Of a stretch of 64,000 nt of DNA, positions 11,839 through 22,723 are shown in pieces. Each line of letters begins with the position of its first letter. Position 1 is the stretch's first letter. A model generated the notes under the pieces. It was not told where the DNA came from, did no database searches, and worked only from the letters and a program-made list of their open reading frames with translations. The translations under genes were made by a program, and so were the position numbers. The DNA is taken from contig OX578153.1 of the NCBI GenBank assembly GCA_951213105.1, forward strand, positions 58,538,520-58,602,519, written 5' to 3'. This DNA comes from Amaurobius ferox (taxonomy: Eukaryota > Arthropoda > Arachnida > Araneae > Amaurobiidae).

Positions 11839-12909
11839 TTTTTACCTTGTATATTTAACTTGGAGTCCACAAGTCCCTGAATCTCAGTCTTTCAGTATTG
11901 GTTTCCTGTTTCCCACCTTTTTCCCCCATTTTTCGCACCTTTTTCCCCCATTTTTCGCACCTTTTTCCCTATTCACCTTCAGTCTGACGTCTGTTTCTAC
12001 GTGCTAGTTCTAGAAGCTATTTCAGCATAGGTTTTCTGTTTCTCACCTTTTTCCTTTCAACTGTCCTGCCAAGACAGACTGATTTATTGATCTAAGATAA
12101 TTTGTACAAAGTTTGTAAATTCATTTTTAACACTTTCCAACATGGTTGAAAAGTGTTTATGACTCTTGACATTCTGTCTGTCTGTCCGTTCGTACGATAA
12201 CTGCTGTAAAAATGACTATATCAAAATGAAATTTGAGTATGTTATTGAGACTGTCTGTGGAACATATGGGAATGTAAATTAATAATATCACCCAATTAAG
12301 TTTGGATTGAACTCGGGTTGAAAAAGTGAAATACTTGAATCCTATGGGAACTAATTATTCAAACATTTTTTAAGTGAAGTTAATATTCACAAATTATTTC
12401 CTAACGTTTCGAAGCTTTCAAATTATCCTATAAAATATATAAAAAGACTTTCAACAAAATATGTTCAGTAGTTTTTTTACATAAAAATTAAAATGATAAT
12501 TACACCCATATTATATGAAGAGATCACGTGTTTCACTTCAAAATAAAATATGACATCCATCTTTTTGTAACACTGTAAACATCGTGTTTTTAAAGTTCTT
12601 TTAAATTTATATTTAGTGTTGTATCCGTCCTAAACCTGTTTAATTTGTATATTTTCTGTGCATCTATGTTCGGCGCCACCGAAATTACGATATTTAAGTT
12701 TAAATGATCATCAAACTTTGATTATTTCTACAACGAAGCCTAATTTTAATGGATGCAGAATGTAAACAAGTGGTTGTAAAATGAGTTGTATAAGATTTGC
12801 TGAATTCCTTTCAAGCAAAATGATTTAGCTCTGGAGTCTGGAATAAAAGTGATATGAATGAAATATTCATTTCTCTGTGATATGAATGAAATACTCATTG
12901 CTTTTACAC
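11839..12909. other. Unassigned DNA with short tandem words
   Basis: A 25-bp unit containing CACCTTTTTCCCCCATTTTTCG is repeated about two and a half times at 11917-11975. A related phrase recurs near 12045. The rest is AT-rich with no gene. Confidence 0.5.
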
Positions 12910-12922
12910 AGAGTGCCAGACT

Positions 12923-13260
12923 GAAGTCTAGCAGCATCGGGCGCGGTTAGTACTTGGTGGGTGACCACCTCGGAACACCGCGTGCTGTTGGCCATCTCGG
13001 GTGCGGTATCCCCGTGGTTTGCGCGCTAGATTTGCACGCTACCACAAATGCCGCCGTGTTCATGCGGAGTACGATCACGTTAAACATGTGGGTCCGTAAG
13101 TCCTTCCGAGAGGTTGGTGGTAGGGGAAGGAGGGTACGGTCCCTGTGGATGCCTCCCCCACTGGGTTCCGGTCTAAATTGGGTGGCACTTTCCGGCCGTC
13201 CATACAGTTACCTTACACCTTTCTGGTAGGTCGGACGGTCTGGGTCTCAACAACAACAAC
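12923..13260 (+). mobile_element. Compound SINE: 5S rRNA part + tRNA-like part + tail T
   Basis: 12923-12992 matches the 3' half of 5S rRNA (TAGCAGCATCGGGCGCGG, TTAGTACTTGG, TGGGTGACCACCT, AACACCGCGTGCTGTTGGC), including the internal A-box/IE and C-box regions. A degenerate tRNA-like segment follows at about 12999-13050, then the same body and CAA tail as the neighbouring tRNA SINE. The 5' half of 5S is missing. Copies of AGAGTGCCAGACT flank it at 12910-12922 and 13261-13273. Confidence 0.8.
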
Positions 13261-13273
13261 AGAGTGCCAGACT

Positions 13274-13553
13274 GGGCACGGTAGCCCGGTGGTTAGCCCG
13301 CGGGAATTGCACTCGGTAGGCCCGGGTTCGATTCCCTCCGCTGCCCAAACTGCCGCCGTGTTCACGCGGAGTACGATCACGTCAAACATGTGGGCCCGTA
13401 AGTCCGAGAGATTGGTGGTAGGGGAAGGAGGGTACGGTCCCTATGGATGCCTCCCCCACTGGGTTCTGGTCTAAATTTGATGGCTCTTCCCGCCGTTCAA
13501 ACAATTACCTTACACCTTTCTGGAAGGTTGGACGTCTGAGTCTCAACAACAAC
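13274..13553 (+). mobile_element. tRNA-derived SINE with tail T
   Basis: The head GGGCACGGTAGCCCGGTGG has an A-box, and GGGTTCGATTCCC (13324-13336) is the B-box. The body (CCGTGTTCACGCGGAGTACG) and tail match tail family T. The left flank AGAGTGCCAGACT (13261-13273) is echoed on the right as AGAGAGCCAGACC (13554-13566, two mismatches). This copy therefore shares its target duplication with the preceding compound SINE. Confidence 0.88.
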
Positions 13554-13566
13554 AGAGAGCCAGACC

Positions 13567-14027
13567 ATTCATATTTCTATGACGTCATTTGAATCATTTG
13601 TTTCATGAAGTTTCAAGTTTTCAAATATAATAAATTACTGTAATACTGTGATAATTTAAAATATATCAGTGCTGAATGTATCGCATTTTGGAGATGTTTA
13701 AATAAAATTGCCTTTCAGTTGAAAAGTGTTTCATAACCAATGCTTTATGCATGATTGATCTTTCTTGTTCATTTCTTGCTGTTTGTTGCTCGTACACTTG
13801 GATTAGAAGATAAGTCCCTCCACTTTGTTGTGGCTTCCAAGTAACTTCTTAATGAAGTCCCTGGTTTCACCTATTTGATCTAAATCATCAAGGTTAACCC
13901 TTGAGTCTCTATTTGCATGAATATTTGCCATAACAAATTTCACAAAACTAGCGGAAACTCAAATAACACCGTTCACAAATGCTCGTGAAGCAGGTGGGAA
14001 CATAAGTACTGATGGTAAGAACAAAAA
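13567..14027. other. Unassigned DNA
   Basis: No gene or repeat recognised. Confidence 0.45.
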
Positions 14028-14787
14028 TCTGATGTGGGCAGCACATGATTTTCCCTACATACTTATATCCACGTTCTCTTTATTTTATTTAAATTTAATT
14101 CACTTTTAATTCAATTTTCGTTCTCATTTGGTAACTGAACCTATTTTCAAAGGTGGCGTAGAGAAAATACGAAAAAACTAAAATATCTCGAGAACGGCTA
14201 GTCCTAGTGTAATGGAGTTGGTCTTATTCTTTTCTTCGTTAAAAATTACGTATAAAACAAGAATTTAATGGATATATTTGAGCATACGTAGTTTTTTTTA
14301 TTTTAGATTTTGGCGATTTCTGCGGGCCATTTCGTAAAAAAAAGGCAGGTTTTTCTTTTCCGAATCGTACCAAAATCCAATTAGCACCAGATTATCCTAC
14401 AAGTAACTTATCTACCAAATTTTGTTAAATTTGTTCAATTAGTATTTTAGCTAGAGTGGATACATGAAATTTTTACGGGCCATATCGCAAAAAAACGCGG
14501 GTTCTGTTTTTACAAATCCTACCAAAAACTAATCAGCACCAGACTCTCACGCAAGTGACTTACATACCACATTTTTTGAAATTCGGTCCATTAGTTTTTT
14601 AGTTAGAGTGGATACTTACATTGCACAGACAGACACACAGACACACACACAGACGTCACGCTAAAAATAGTTTTTTCGTATTCTAGAGGTCTCGAAACGT
14701 GTAGATCCGTCGAAAATTCGAGTTGCGATCTTCGACATGATTCCAATACTTTCCCTGTACATTACCATGTATTGCAGGGAAAGTAAA
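14028..14787 (+). mobile_element. Family A element, copy A3
   Basis: A full-length + strand copy, from TCTGATGTGGGCAGCACATG to the hairpin and GGAAAGTAAAA. The 5' subterminal repeat has decayed to TTTTCCCTACA. The internal order (CTCGAG core, GCGGGCCAT units, CACACAGAC microsatellite, hairpin) matches other copies. Confidence 0.85.
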
Positions 14788-15027
14788 AAGGGTCGGTTTT
14801 CGCCCCTCAAAATATGGGGGAACCCCTGGCCACGCTACGGCTCCTACTCAAAGAACAGACTTAGCCCTTTTAATGAAAGAAGTAGCTTTAACACCAGAAA
14901 TTGTATTCAACAATACCCTTAAGCTCAATTTATTTGCTTTTAATACTAACAATATAAATCACACTATTTTCACTGGTCCCCGGGGGTTGGATGGAAGATA
15001 AATACCTAAAACTGTTGGACACTAGAA

Positions 15028-15612
15028 GATGAATATGCTCTAGAGACAAATGAATTTGTCATAGAGTCAGATGAATATGCCATAGAGTTAAATAAAGAGA
15101 GTCAGACCTAGAAAGATTGAATATATTATTCCATCATCCCAGAGCTAGACGCTTTTCTTTTCCTTATGAAATTATGGTTATGACAATGGTGAAAGAATAC
15201 ATAATATACAAATTTTATGGAAACATAGGATCTGTGGCAAATGAATTTGCCATAGAATCCGATGAATATGCTATAGAGTTAGATAACAAGAGTCAGACCT
15301 AGAAAGATTGAATATATTATTCCATCATCCCAGAGCTAGACGCTTTTCTTTTCCTTATGAAATTATGATTATGACAATGGTGAAAGAATACATAATATAA
15401 AAATTTTATGAAAAAATAGGATCTATGTCAAATAAATTTACCATAGAGTCAAATGAATATGCCATAGATTTATATAAAAAGAGTCAGACGTAGAAAGATT
15501 GAATATATTATTCTGTCATTTCAGAGCTAGACGCTTTTCATTTCCTTATGAAATTATGGTTATGGCAATGGTGAAAGGATATATAATACAAAAATTTTAT
15601 GGAAACATAGGA
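15028..15612. repeat. 191-bp tandem repeat, about 3 copies
   Basis: GTCAGACCTAGAAAGATTG starts at 15101 and 15292, with a variant at 15483, an exact spacing of 191 bp. Each unit also contains short internal echoes of ATGAATATGCCATAGAGT. The copies differ by scattered substitutions. Confidence 0.9.
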
Positions 15613-15785
15613 TTTTATTTCTTCTTACAGTAATTTATCTTATACTAGAAATGTAATTCATCTTATACTAGACAGAATTATTTAGTTTAAACACATTGAA
15701 AATCACGCACAGCAATTGACTAATTCAAATGCAGCACGCAGATGATATGCATAGTTATATAAAATAACATAATAATTGTATTTTA

Positions 15786-16482
15786 TTCATATAAATAATA
15801 GTAAAAATTGCATGCAGTCCATGTATAGCGGCGCAACGGACGTGAAACGCCCCCCCCCCCCTCTCCTTCCACACACACACACACACACACATAAATAAAA
15901 AAATTCCTTTCCCACGATGAACACAATTTGAATAGAAACTGGAATCCATCATTTGCATAGACACCATTCGTAACACGTTGCAAAATCTAGCTAAGGTGTA
16001 AATTTACGCTACGACAAATATATTTTATACCTTAATTTCAAGAAGCTCAAACACAATTAAACCCATTTATACATTGGTACCCTCTTCCGAAAACAACGTA
16101 ATTTTTGTATATCCAATACTCCAATCTCCATTTTGACTTCTCGGGAAACAACTAATGAAATAAAATGGTCCAGATCCCCCCCCTTCCCCCGAGACCACAC
16201 ATCAAGCAACCAAAGCGATTATCATAACCTAATTGCTCCTTGAAGCACCCATTTACCGCAACCGTGCAAATAAAATAAAATAAACAAAATGGAATACTTT
16301 CTTTGAGAGAGAAGGTAAGGTGGGGCATAACCCGCACAGCGATCTTTTGAGCGAACTTTTTCGAAATTTTCACTGGATTTCGCCAATATTTTAAAATTTG
16401 TATATAAAAAAAAAATAATAACTAAGGTCTGTTTTAAAAAGTTGGCCCATAGCTTCGATATACATTTAGCTGCAGTTTAAAA
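15786..16482 (-). repeat. Inverted partner of the 10356-11047 repeat
   Basis: It is the reverse complement of 10356-11047 over its whole length, with a longer CA run and a C-run of about a dozen bases. Two family A copies (A2, A3) and the SINE pair lie between the partners. The ends show no clear terminal repeats. Confidence 0.85.
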
Positions 16483-16965
16483 AGAATGGAGATCGTATCA
16501 CTAAAATTACATTAGAGGGTATATTTTCGATATTTAGCTCTTTTTAAGGCGATTATTTTTTTCACATTAGCCAGGAATTAAAAATTCTGTAACAAATTAA
16601 TTATCCGCTAGGGGCGCTAAAATCATATTTATTTGATCGAGCACTATTACTACCTAACGTGTATACTCATGGGGCTTTCATTATAATTATATTGTAGTGC
16701 TAAAGGAATTTCCTAGGACCACTGCCTAAGCAGAGATTGACTGTTGAATCGTATTTGTAAGATTAGGGAAGGAAGAGGATATGGCTAAAGAAATAGTGTA
16801 GGAATGATATAGCTCCATAAGTCCATCTTTGTGACGTTTCTGCCACGCAGAAAAATTGGAAGTAGGCTCGACCCATAAAATCTTTGCCCATACTGGCAAT
16901 GCTAAATTTTATTAATTAGTATTTTATTAACTAGGGTTCAAATCGAAAATATAAGCCCGTCTTGC
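16483..16965. other. Unassigned DNA
   Basis: No gene recognised. Short phrases resemble 21875-21965 (GGGCGCTAAAATCA against AAGCGCTGAAGTCA, and GTGTATACTCATGGGGC against GTGTACACTCCTGGGCC), which hints at another old dispersed repeat. Confidence 0.4.
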
Positions 16966-17150
16966 AGGGGGGCTGGATAGCCCGGTGGTTAGCGCGTGAG
17001 GATTGCAGTCGGACATCATATGTTCGATTCCCGGCTATTCGCAAGCTGTCCCCGTGTTCCCGCAGAACATGGGCGCATTAATTATGTGAGTCAGTAAGTC
17101 TTTCCGAGAGGTTGGGGGTAGGCAGGGGGTCCGATGCCGGTCATGACTGA
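16966..17150 (+). mobile_element. tRNA-SINE head and body, interrupted
   Basis: The head GGATAGCCCGGTGGTTAGCG has an A-box, and GTTCGATTCCC is the B-box. The body matches tail family T up to the GTTGGGGGTAGG phrase, then stops. The missing tail appears at 17506-17650, so a family D repeat has split the element. Confidence 0.75.
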
Positions 17151-17505
17151 CTTCATTTTTTCTTTTCTAGGTCTGTGCATATGATGTCACGAAAATAGCA
17201 AACTCGCGCATATTGTTCTCGGGCTCCTTGAAGAGACAGATAATATCTTTGAACGTCACTGAGGAAAGTGTGCACAACCCAATTAAAACCCTCTGTGCAA
17301 GCTGTTTCCGTCTGGGTATTACTCCTTCAAAATTAAGAAACAATTCTTAATTGTAATCATGGGAAAACTAGCTGTGTTTTGGTAACAACTCTTCTAGTCC
17401 ATAGCGTCACGAATGACGAAATGCTACTCTCGTCGACGTCAGACTAACAAGTTACTGATTGGTTACCAGGCTCAGAGCGCAACCTCATACTAAAGAACCT
17501 TGTTT
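17151..17505 (+). repeat. Dispersed repeat family D, copy 2 (inside a SINE)
   Basis: Homologous to 3605-4020. Its edges coincide with the break in the SINE, with GTAGGC-like words on both sides, which is consistent with insertion into it. Confidence 0.6.
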
Positions 17506-17650
17506 GTAGGCGAAGCAGAGTACTGTCTTTATGAATGCCCCCCCCCCCCACTGGGTTCCGGTTTAAATTGGGCGACACTTATCGACCATCCAAACAGATG
17601 CTTTATACGTTCGGGTAGGTCGGACGGTCCGGGTCGAAGAAGTAGAAGAA
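17506..17650 (+). mobile_element. SINE tail T, continuation of 16966-17150
   Basis: It resumes with GGCGAAGCAG-like sequence, then CACTGGGTTCCGG, GGTCGGACGGTCCGGGTC and a GAA-rich tail where other copies have CAA. It is old and diverged. Confidence 0.7.
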
Positions 17651-17959
17651 GCCTGTTCTGCGAGGTTTGGTTCATATTGGCTTATTTTTAAAGTTCTAGA
17701 ACTGTACATTTTCTCGTCTATTCAATGAGAGAATTCGCAGGATATTTTAATATAGCAAAACAAAACAACTTTTAACTTCATACTAGGCAAATAGATTTCT
17801 GATTTCTACATAACAGATGAAGCATATTTTATACAATGCAGTTGAAAGTTTTCTAGTGCCATGTGTACCTATCTCTTGTTTTCATGTACTGGTGTACATA
17901 CATACCCTCTCAAATGCCTGTGTAATTTGAGGAAACCTTCTGGAAATGCAGGAGAAAAA

Positions 17960-18620
17960 TTACTGCAGAAGAAAAATTATCTATGTGTCTTCTTATTTAA
18001 CACTTATCCGTTATAATCCGCATCCAATAAAATTATAAGAAATCCATTTCATCTGCTTGTCACCCCCTCAAAATAACAAGATTTAATCTGGAGTATGTAA
18101 TATATAGCTTCCCCTGTCCTGATTATCTCCCTCTTTGCTTTAGGGAATCAATGCAGTAAATCGGTGGTAAATAAAAATCTATGTAAATACGTATTACTCT
18201 GTAAATTATCTCTGTGGTAATCTGTATTTTGCGTCATTTCTGAATTTGTAAAGCGTTAAAAAACTCTCCCTTTCTATCTCTTTACATCCACCCACATCCC
18301 CTTTCTGCAAACTGATAGAAAAGAAACTAGATGGGGAAAAGGGAGGTTCTGTTTTTGCCCATGCTCTTATTTTTTTATTTTTTTTTCTTTATGAAAGCTA
18401 ATCAATACTGTTACAAAAGTCTAAAGAGCAATATTTTAATTACTTATTATATGGAGTTCAAACTATTCAAGTGAACTTATCAGCACTGTAAAAAGTCTGA
18501 CAACCATAGTACAGTTATTGAGTAAAATAACAGATAGAATCCTATTTATTTGAAGTACATAGAATTTACAGTTTCGAAATCATTTCCGTTTCATGCAATT
18601 TGAGATATTTCACAAGAAAA
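17960..18620 (+). repeat. Dispersed repeat family E, copy 1
   Basis: Phrases such as CCAATAAAATTATAAGAA, TTTCATCTGCTTGTCACCC and AATCAATGCAGTAAATCG recur in order at 18960-19290, 23935-24270 and 26255-26640. The AGTCTGACAA phrase at about 18495 is also shared with about 26632. Unknown family, no coding. Confidence 0.65.
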
Positions 18621-18740
18621 ATTGCATTATATATTAATCGGTCTTTCATCTTTCCTTAATCTTGTTACACAATCAATCCCAAACGAAGAACCTCTCAAAA
18701 AGACAGGTATTTGACATACTCTATCCCAAACAGTTCGATT

Positions 18741-18788
18741 CCCCTTTGCAGGCATTGGCGTCCGTGGACGCCAATGCCTGCAAAGGGG
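18741..18788. repeat. Perfect 48-bp palindrome
   Basis: The 23-bp arms at 18741-18763 and 18766-18788 are exact complements around a 2-bp loop (GT). The arm begins CCCCTTTGCAGGCATTGGCG. It would form a very stable cruciform or RNA hairpin. CCCTTTG-type ends occur in piggyBac-like elements, so collapsed terminal repeats are one possibility. Confidence 0.95.
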
Positions 18789-18959
18789 TCCCACCCGTAA
18801 GCAAAAGGTTAAGCACCCCAAGAACACGCAATGAGCGGTCCATGAGTATACACGTTAGGTCTATGCATAGTAAAGTGACCATGCGCAATCGAATAAAAAT
18901 GTTTGCAGCGCTCCCTAGCGGAGAAGTTTTAACCCTTCTATCAAAGTCCGGGGGGAAAA

Positions 18960-19290
18960 ACAAATTCTCACATTTTTACTTCTCACTTAGCACTTGTTCA
19001 TTTCATTCCAGAACCAATAAAATTTTAAGAATCAATTTCGTTTCTTTATCACCCTCGATAAAATAAGAAGTGTTAAACTGAGGTGGGTGATATAAATTCC
19101 CCCTACTCTTGAATACCCTCTTCCTTGTTTTCGGAAATCAATACAGGGAATCGCTGGATAAGAAGGCTGCCCGTTCTGGATTTCAGTATTTTGAGTCATC
19201 TCTGATAGCCAGTAAAGCGTAAGGATATTCCCCTCGTATCTACTTATCCGCTGTACCCACTTTCTTTAAACAGATAAGCGAAACAACAAA
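18960..19290 (+). repeat. Dispersed repeat family E, copy 2
   Basis: Matches the other family E copies through GTTCATTTCATTCCAGAACC, AAAATTTTAAGAATCAATTTC and CCGTTCTGGATTTC. Family B copy B2 lies about 90 bp to its right. Confidence 0.7.
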
Positions 19291-19379
19291 ATGGTAGATT
19301 TTTTTTTAATTTTTTTTTACTCACATTACTGTTTGCATTCCGACATTTTCGTTTAAAATTTCCCTCCATAAGAATAAAA

Positions 19380-20197
19380 TCTGATCTGGGCAACACATGA
19401 CTTTCCTTATATAATGTAATGAATTTACTACTTTCACAGTAAAAAAATAGGTTTTTCTTATAGTAGATACTAATATTCTTTCCAAAATATTGAATTTTCG
19501 ACAATTAGTCGTCATTTTCATTGATTTAGCGTCATTTTTATCCATTTGACGAGAGTTTCATTAATTTGACAACATTTCAAAAAGTCGCCAAGTTGGCGCC
19601 ATTCCGCCAAATTTGTCGCCAAAATCTCGCCAAGCTTTACTGACGTAGAAACAAGTTATTCTTATAGCAGATAAATGTCTATTGGCGTTCAAATACAAAA
19701 GTATTACTCAAAGTATCTTTTTTCATGAATGGAACGAGCTAGATCCACGAGAATGATGTCACCCCATATATCGCAATGTATTACATATGAAACGTGAACA
19801 TGTTTCTCAATGGGAAATTTTTTTTTTTTATTTTATATGCCTTTTTGATATTTTTTTTTGAAAAATGTACAATATCTCGAGAACGGTTCCTGTTAGCGTT
19901 CTAAAATTTATGTCAATCGTTTTCTAATGAAAAATTACATAAGAAATGTTTATTTGCGTAACTTTATTAGTGGTTTTGATTTTTTGACGATTTTTTCAAA
20001 ATTTCATTCGAAAATTTATGGGGGTTCTGAACATTCGATTGCGTATAAAAACAATAGGCTTCCAGTGTTTACGGATTGTGATTTTTGTACCAAGTTTCGA
20101 TCGAATCGGTCGATTCGTTCGTCAGTTATCGTCTCCACAGTCTCACTGACACACACACACACACACACACATACTTTCACGCACACACACACACATA

Positions 20198-20243
<46 letters not shown>

Positions 20244-20376
20244 GACATCTCTTCAAAAATGTTTGATTAGTGATCAGGGATGCTTGAAACGTGCTCTCCC
20301 GTCGAAAACTCGATTTCGAATTTTCGACCCCGTCACAATACTTTCCTTATACATTATGTATATAAGGAAAGTAAAA
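19380..20376 (+). mobile_element. Family B element, copy B2
   Basis: A full-length + strand copy. It starts TCTGATCTGGGCAACACATG, then ACTTTCCTTATA, and ends in the hairpin with TATAAGGAAAGTAAAAA. The CA microsatellite at 20148-20240 is interrupted twice by ATACTTTCAC. The 154-codon ORF across it is translated repeat. Confidence 0.85.
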
Positions 20377-21216
20377 ATGTTATTCTTATAGTAGATACTT
20401 ATATTCTTTCCAAGATATTGAATTTTCTTCAATTAGTCGTCATTTTCATTGATTTAGCGTCATTTTTATCAATTAGGCGAGATTTTTGTTAAGTTGGCAA
20501 CAATTAAAAATGTCGCCAAGTTGGCGACATTCCGCCAAATTCGTCGCCAAAATCTCGCCAAACGTTATGGACGGAGAAATAAGTTATTTTTACAGCAGAT
20601 AAATGACTATTGGCGTTCAAATACAAAAGTATTACTCAAAGTACCTTTTTTCATGAATGGAACGAGCTAGATCCACAAGAATGATGTCACCCAATTTATC
20701 GCATGGTATTACATATGAAAAGTGAACATGTTTCTCGATAGGAAATATTTTTTTTATTTTATATAACTTTTTGATAATTTTTTTTTTAAATGTGCAATAT
20801 CTCGAGAACAGTTCATGTTAGCGCTCTAAAATTTATGCCAATCGTTTTCTAATGAAAAATTACATAAGAAAAGTCTATTTGCGTAACTTTATTAGCGATT
20901 TTAATTTTTTGACGATTTTTTCAAAATTTCACTCGAAAATTTAGGGGGGTTCTGAACATTCGATTGCGTATGAAAACAATAGGCTTCCAGTGTTTACGTA
21001 TTGTGATTTTTGTACCCAATTTGTTCAAATCGATCCATTTGTTCGTCAGTTATCGTCTCCAAAATTGCACTGACACACACACGCACAGACATCAGTTCAA
21101 AAATGTTTGATTCGTGATCAGAGATGCTTGAAACGTGCTCTCCCATCGAAAACTCGAATTCGAATTTTCGACCCCGTCACAATACTTTCTTATACATTAT
21201 GTATATAAGGAAAGTA
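20377..21216 (+). mobile_element. Family B element, copy B3 (5'-truncated)
   Basis: It begins directly after B2 at ATGTTATTCTTATAGTAGATAC, so it lacks the terminal 80 bp or so that B4 has. The remainder is complete to the hairpin and TATAAGGAAAGTAATAA. The microsatellite is very short here. Confidence 0.85.
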
Positions 21217-22124
21217 ATAATTTTTTGTATACAGTGTTTGTATACAGTGTTCCTAGTCCTTATAAAACCAAATAAATTTGTAAGGAAAAATCCGCGAGTG
21301 TTCATCTCAGATCTATCTATAATAAAGTGACCCTACCCGAATGTATAAACATAGCGGAACTATCGAAAAATTTAAAAACCCAGAATTACAGCAACAAAGT
21401 CAGATAGACGTAAAAACCAATTAAAATATTGTAGAGCATTGCTCAATGTGCATAAATCGACAATAAAACTGTTGTAAAAGATATTTATTTGACACAAAAT
21501 GATTATTGTCGAATTTCTGTTATATTCAGGAAAGCTAAAATAAACAACAGTCACGTCAAACAACCGTCTAATGTACAACCTTTTCTAGTTCCCCTTTGTT
21601 AGCTACAATGCTTATTTGAATTCCAAAAAGAATATTACCTTGTTCTTTAACAAGCATTGCGAGTATCACCGTGTTAAGTACCCGATGATGCAACTTTTGA
21701 ATAGGTATTTATTGCCTTTCCTATAAGTTCCTTCATATACATTGCCTTTCATATGGGTTCTTATGTCAATTCCTACTCATTAGATAATCCTCCACAACTT
21801 TATAATTGATATTTTTCTTTTATTTCGCTTTGCTGGCGAATTCTTTACCCTAATTTTTTAATTCTACACTAGAAGCGCTGAAGTCACATTTTATCTTGCA
21901 TGTCACTTTACTGTAGATAGTCTTAACGTGTACACTCCTGGGCCTTTCCTTACATAGTTATTGATGTGCTTTCCTAAGACCTCTGGAACATTGATCTTCA
22001 TATTCAATTGACGCATAAAACTGAAATGAACAATCAACCCCCTTCTTAAATGTTTTAATGTCATGAAAGGGTTTTTATTTTAGTTCTTCAATTCTTCAGA
22101 AAAATGTCTGCTGCTTGCTTTCTG
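21217..22124. other. Unassigned DNA
   Basis: No gene recognised. A weak family-like phrase near 21890-21965 is shared with 16620-16680. Confidence 0.4.
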
Positions 22125-22640
22125 ATACTATAGAATATAGTATAGAGAAAGTTCTGTTTTCGCAAAAATTTTCGATTTCGAGATTTTGATGCCTATATAC
22201 ATTTTAGGACCTCCTGGTCACGTTTTGACTATTTTTAGAGTGATGTCCGTCTGTCTCTTTGTAGTCGATATTTTGTGTACACAAAATATCAATGGATTTT
22301 TACCGAGCTCTGTATCCAGCTTTGTTATCAAAAAATCTAGAACTAGACGCAATTTCTTGAAAATCGAGGGAAAACTTCAAAATTGATTCAAAATTTTATA
22401 TTTTCTTAACATGGCATCATGGGACAAATTTTGATATAATTCTGCATAAAAAGGGTTATTTATGACACAGTAAACCACTAAGCTTAACAGGTGCGATCAT
22501 TGTAGTGAAAAATAGCTGCTATGCAATTTTTGTGTTCGCTACGTGACGTCATGTGCCCCCTTGAGGGGGAAAGTTACTTCCCTTGGGGGTAAATTGTCAA
22601 ACTTTGTATCAATAGAAGGATTTTTTTCATGTCCTTTAAA
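22125..22640 (-). mobile_element. Family C element, copy C1
   Basis: The hairpin end is TTTCTGATACTATA...TATAGTATAGAGAAAG. Inside come a TTTTCGATTTCGAGATTTTGA phrase, TTTTAGAGTGATGTCCGTCTG and a short CTGT microsatellite, in the same order as families A and B. It matches the family C copies at 52.4, 55.9 and 59.1 kb in reverse, including the GACGTCATG and CCCCCTTGAGGGGG phrases. It is diverged. Confidence 0.65.
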
Positions 22641-22723
22641 ATGAAGGGTAGGTTGTTGTAATTGTGATTATTTGAACAAATGATACAGATTTTCATTTTT
22701 TTTCTTGTAAAAAAAAATAAAAA

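Noticed and set aside
12923..12992. Possible 5S rRNA gene
   Set aside because: Only the 3' half is present and it runs straight into a tRNA-like segment and SINE tail.
19927..20391. 154-codon ORF with Thr-His runs
   Set aside because: It crosses the CA microsatellite and hairpin of family B copy B2 and is not conserved in other copies.
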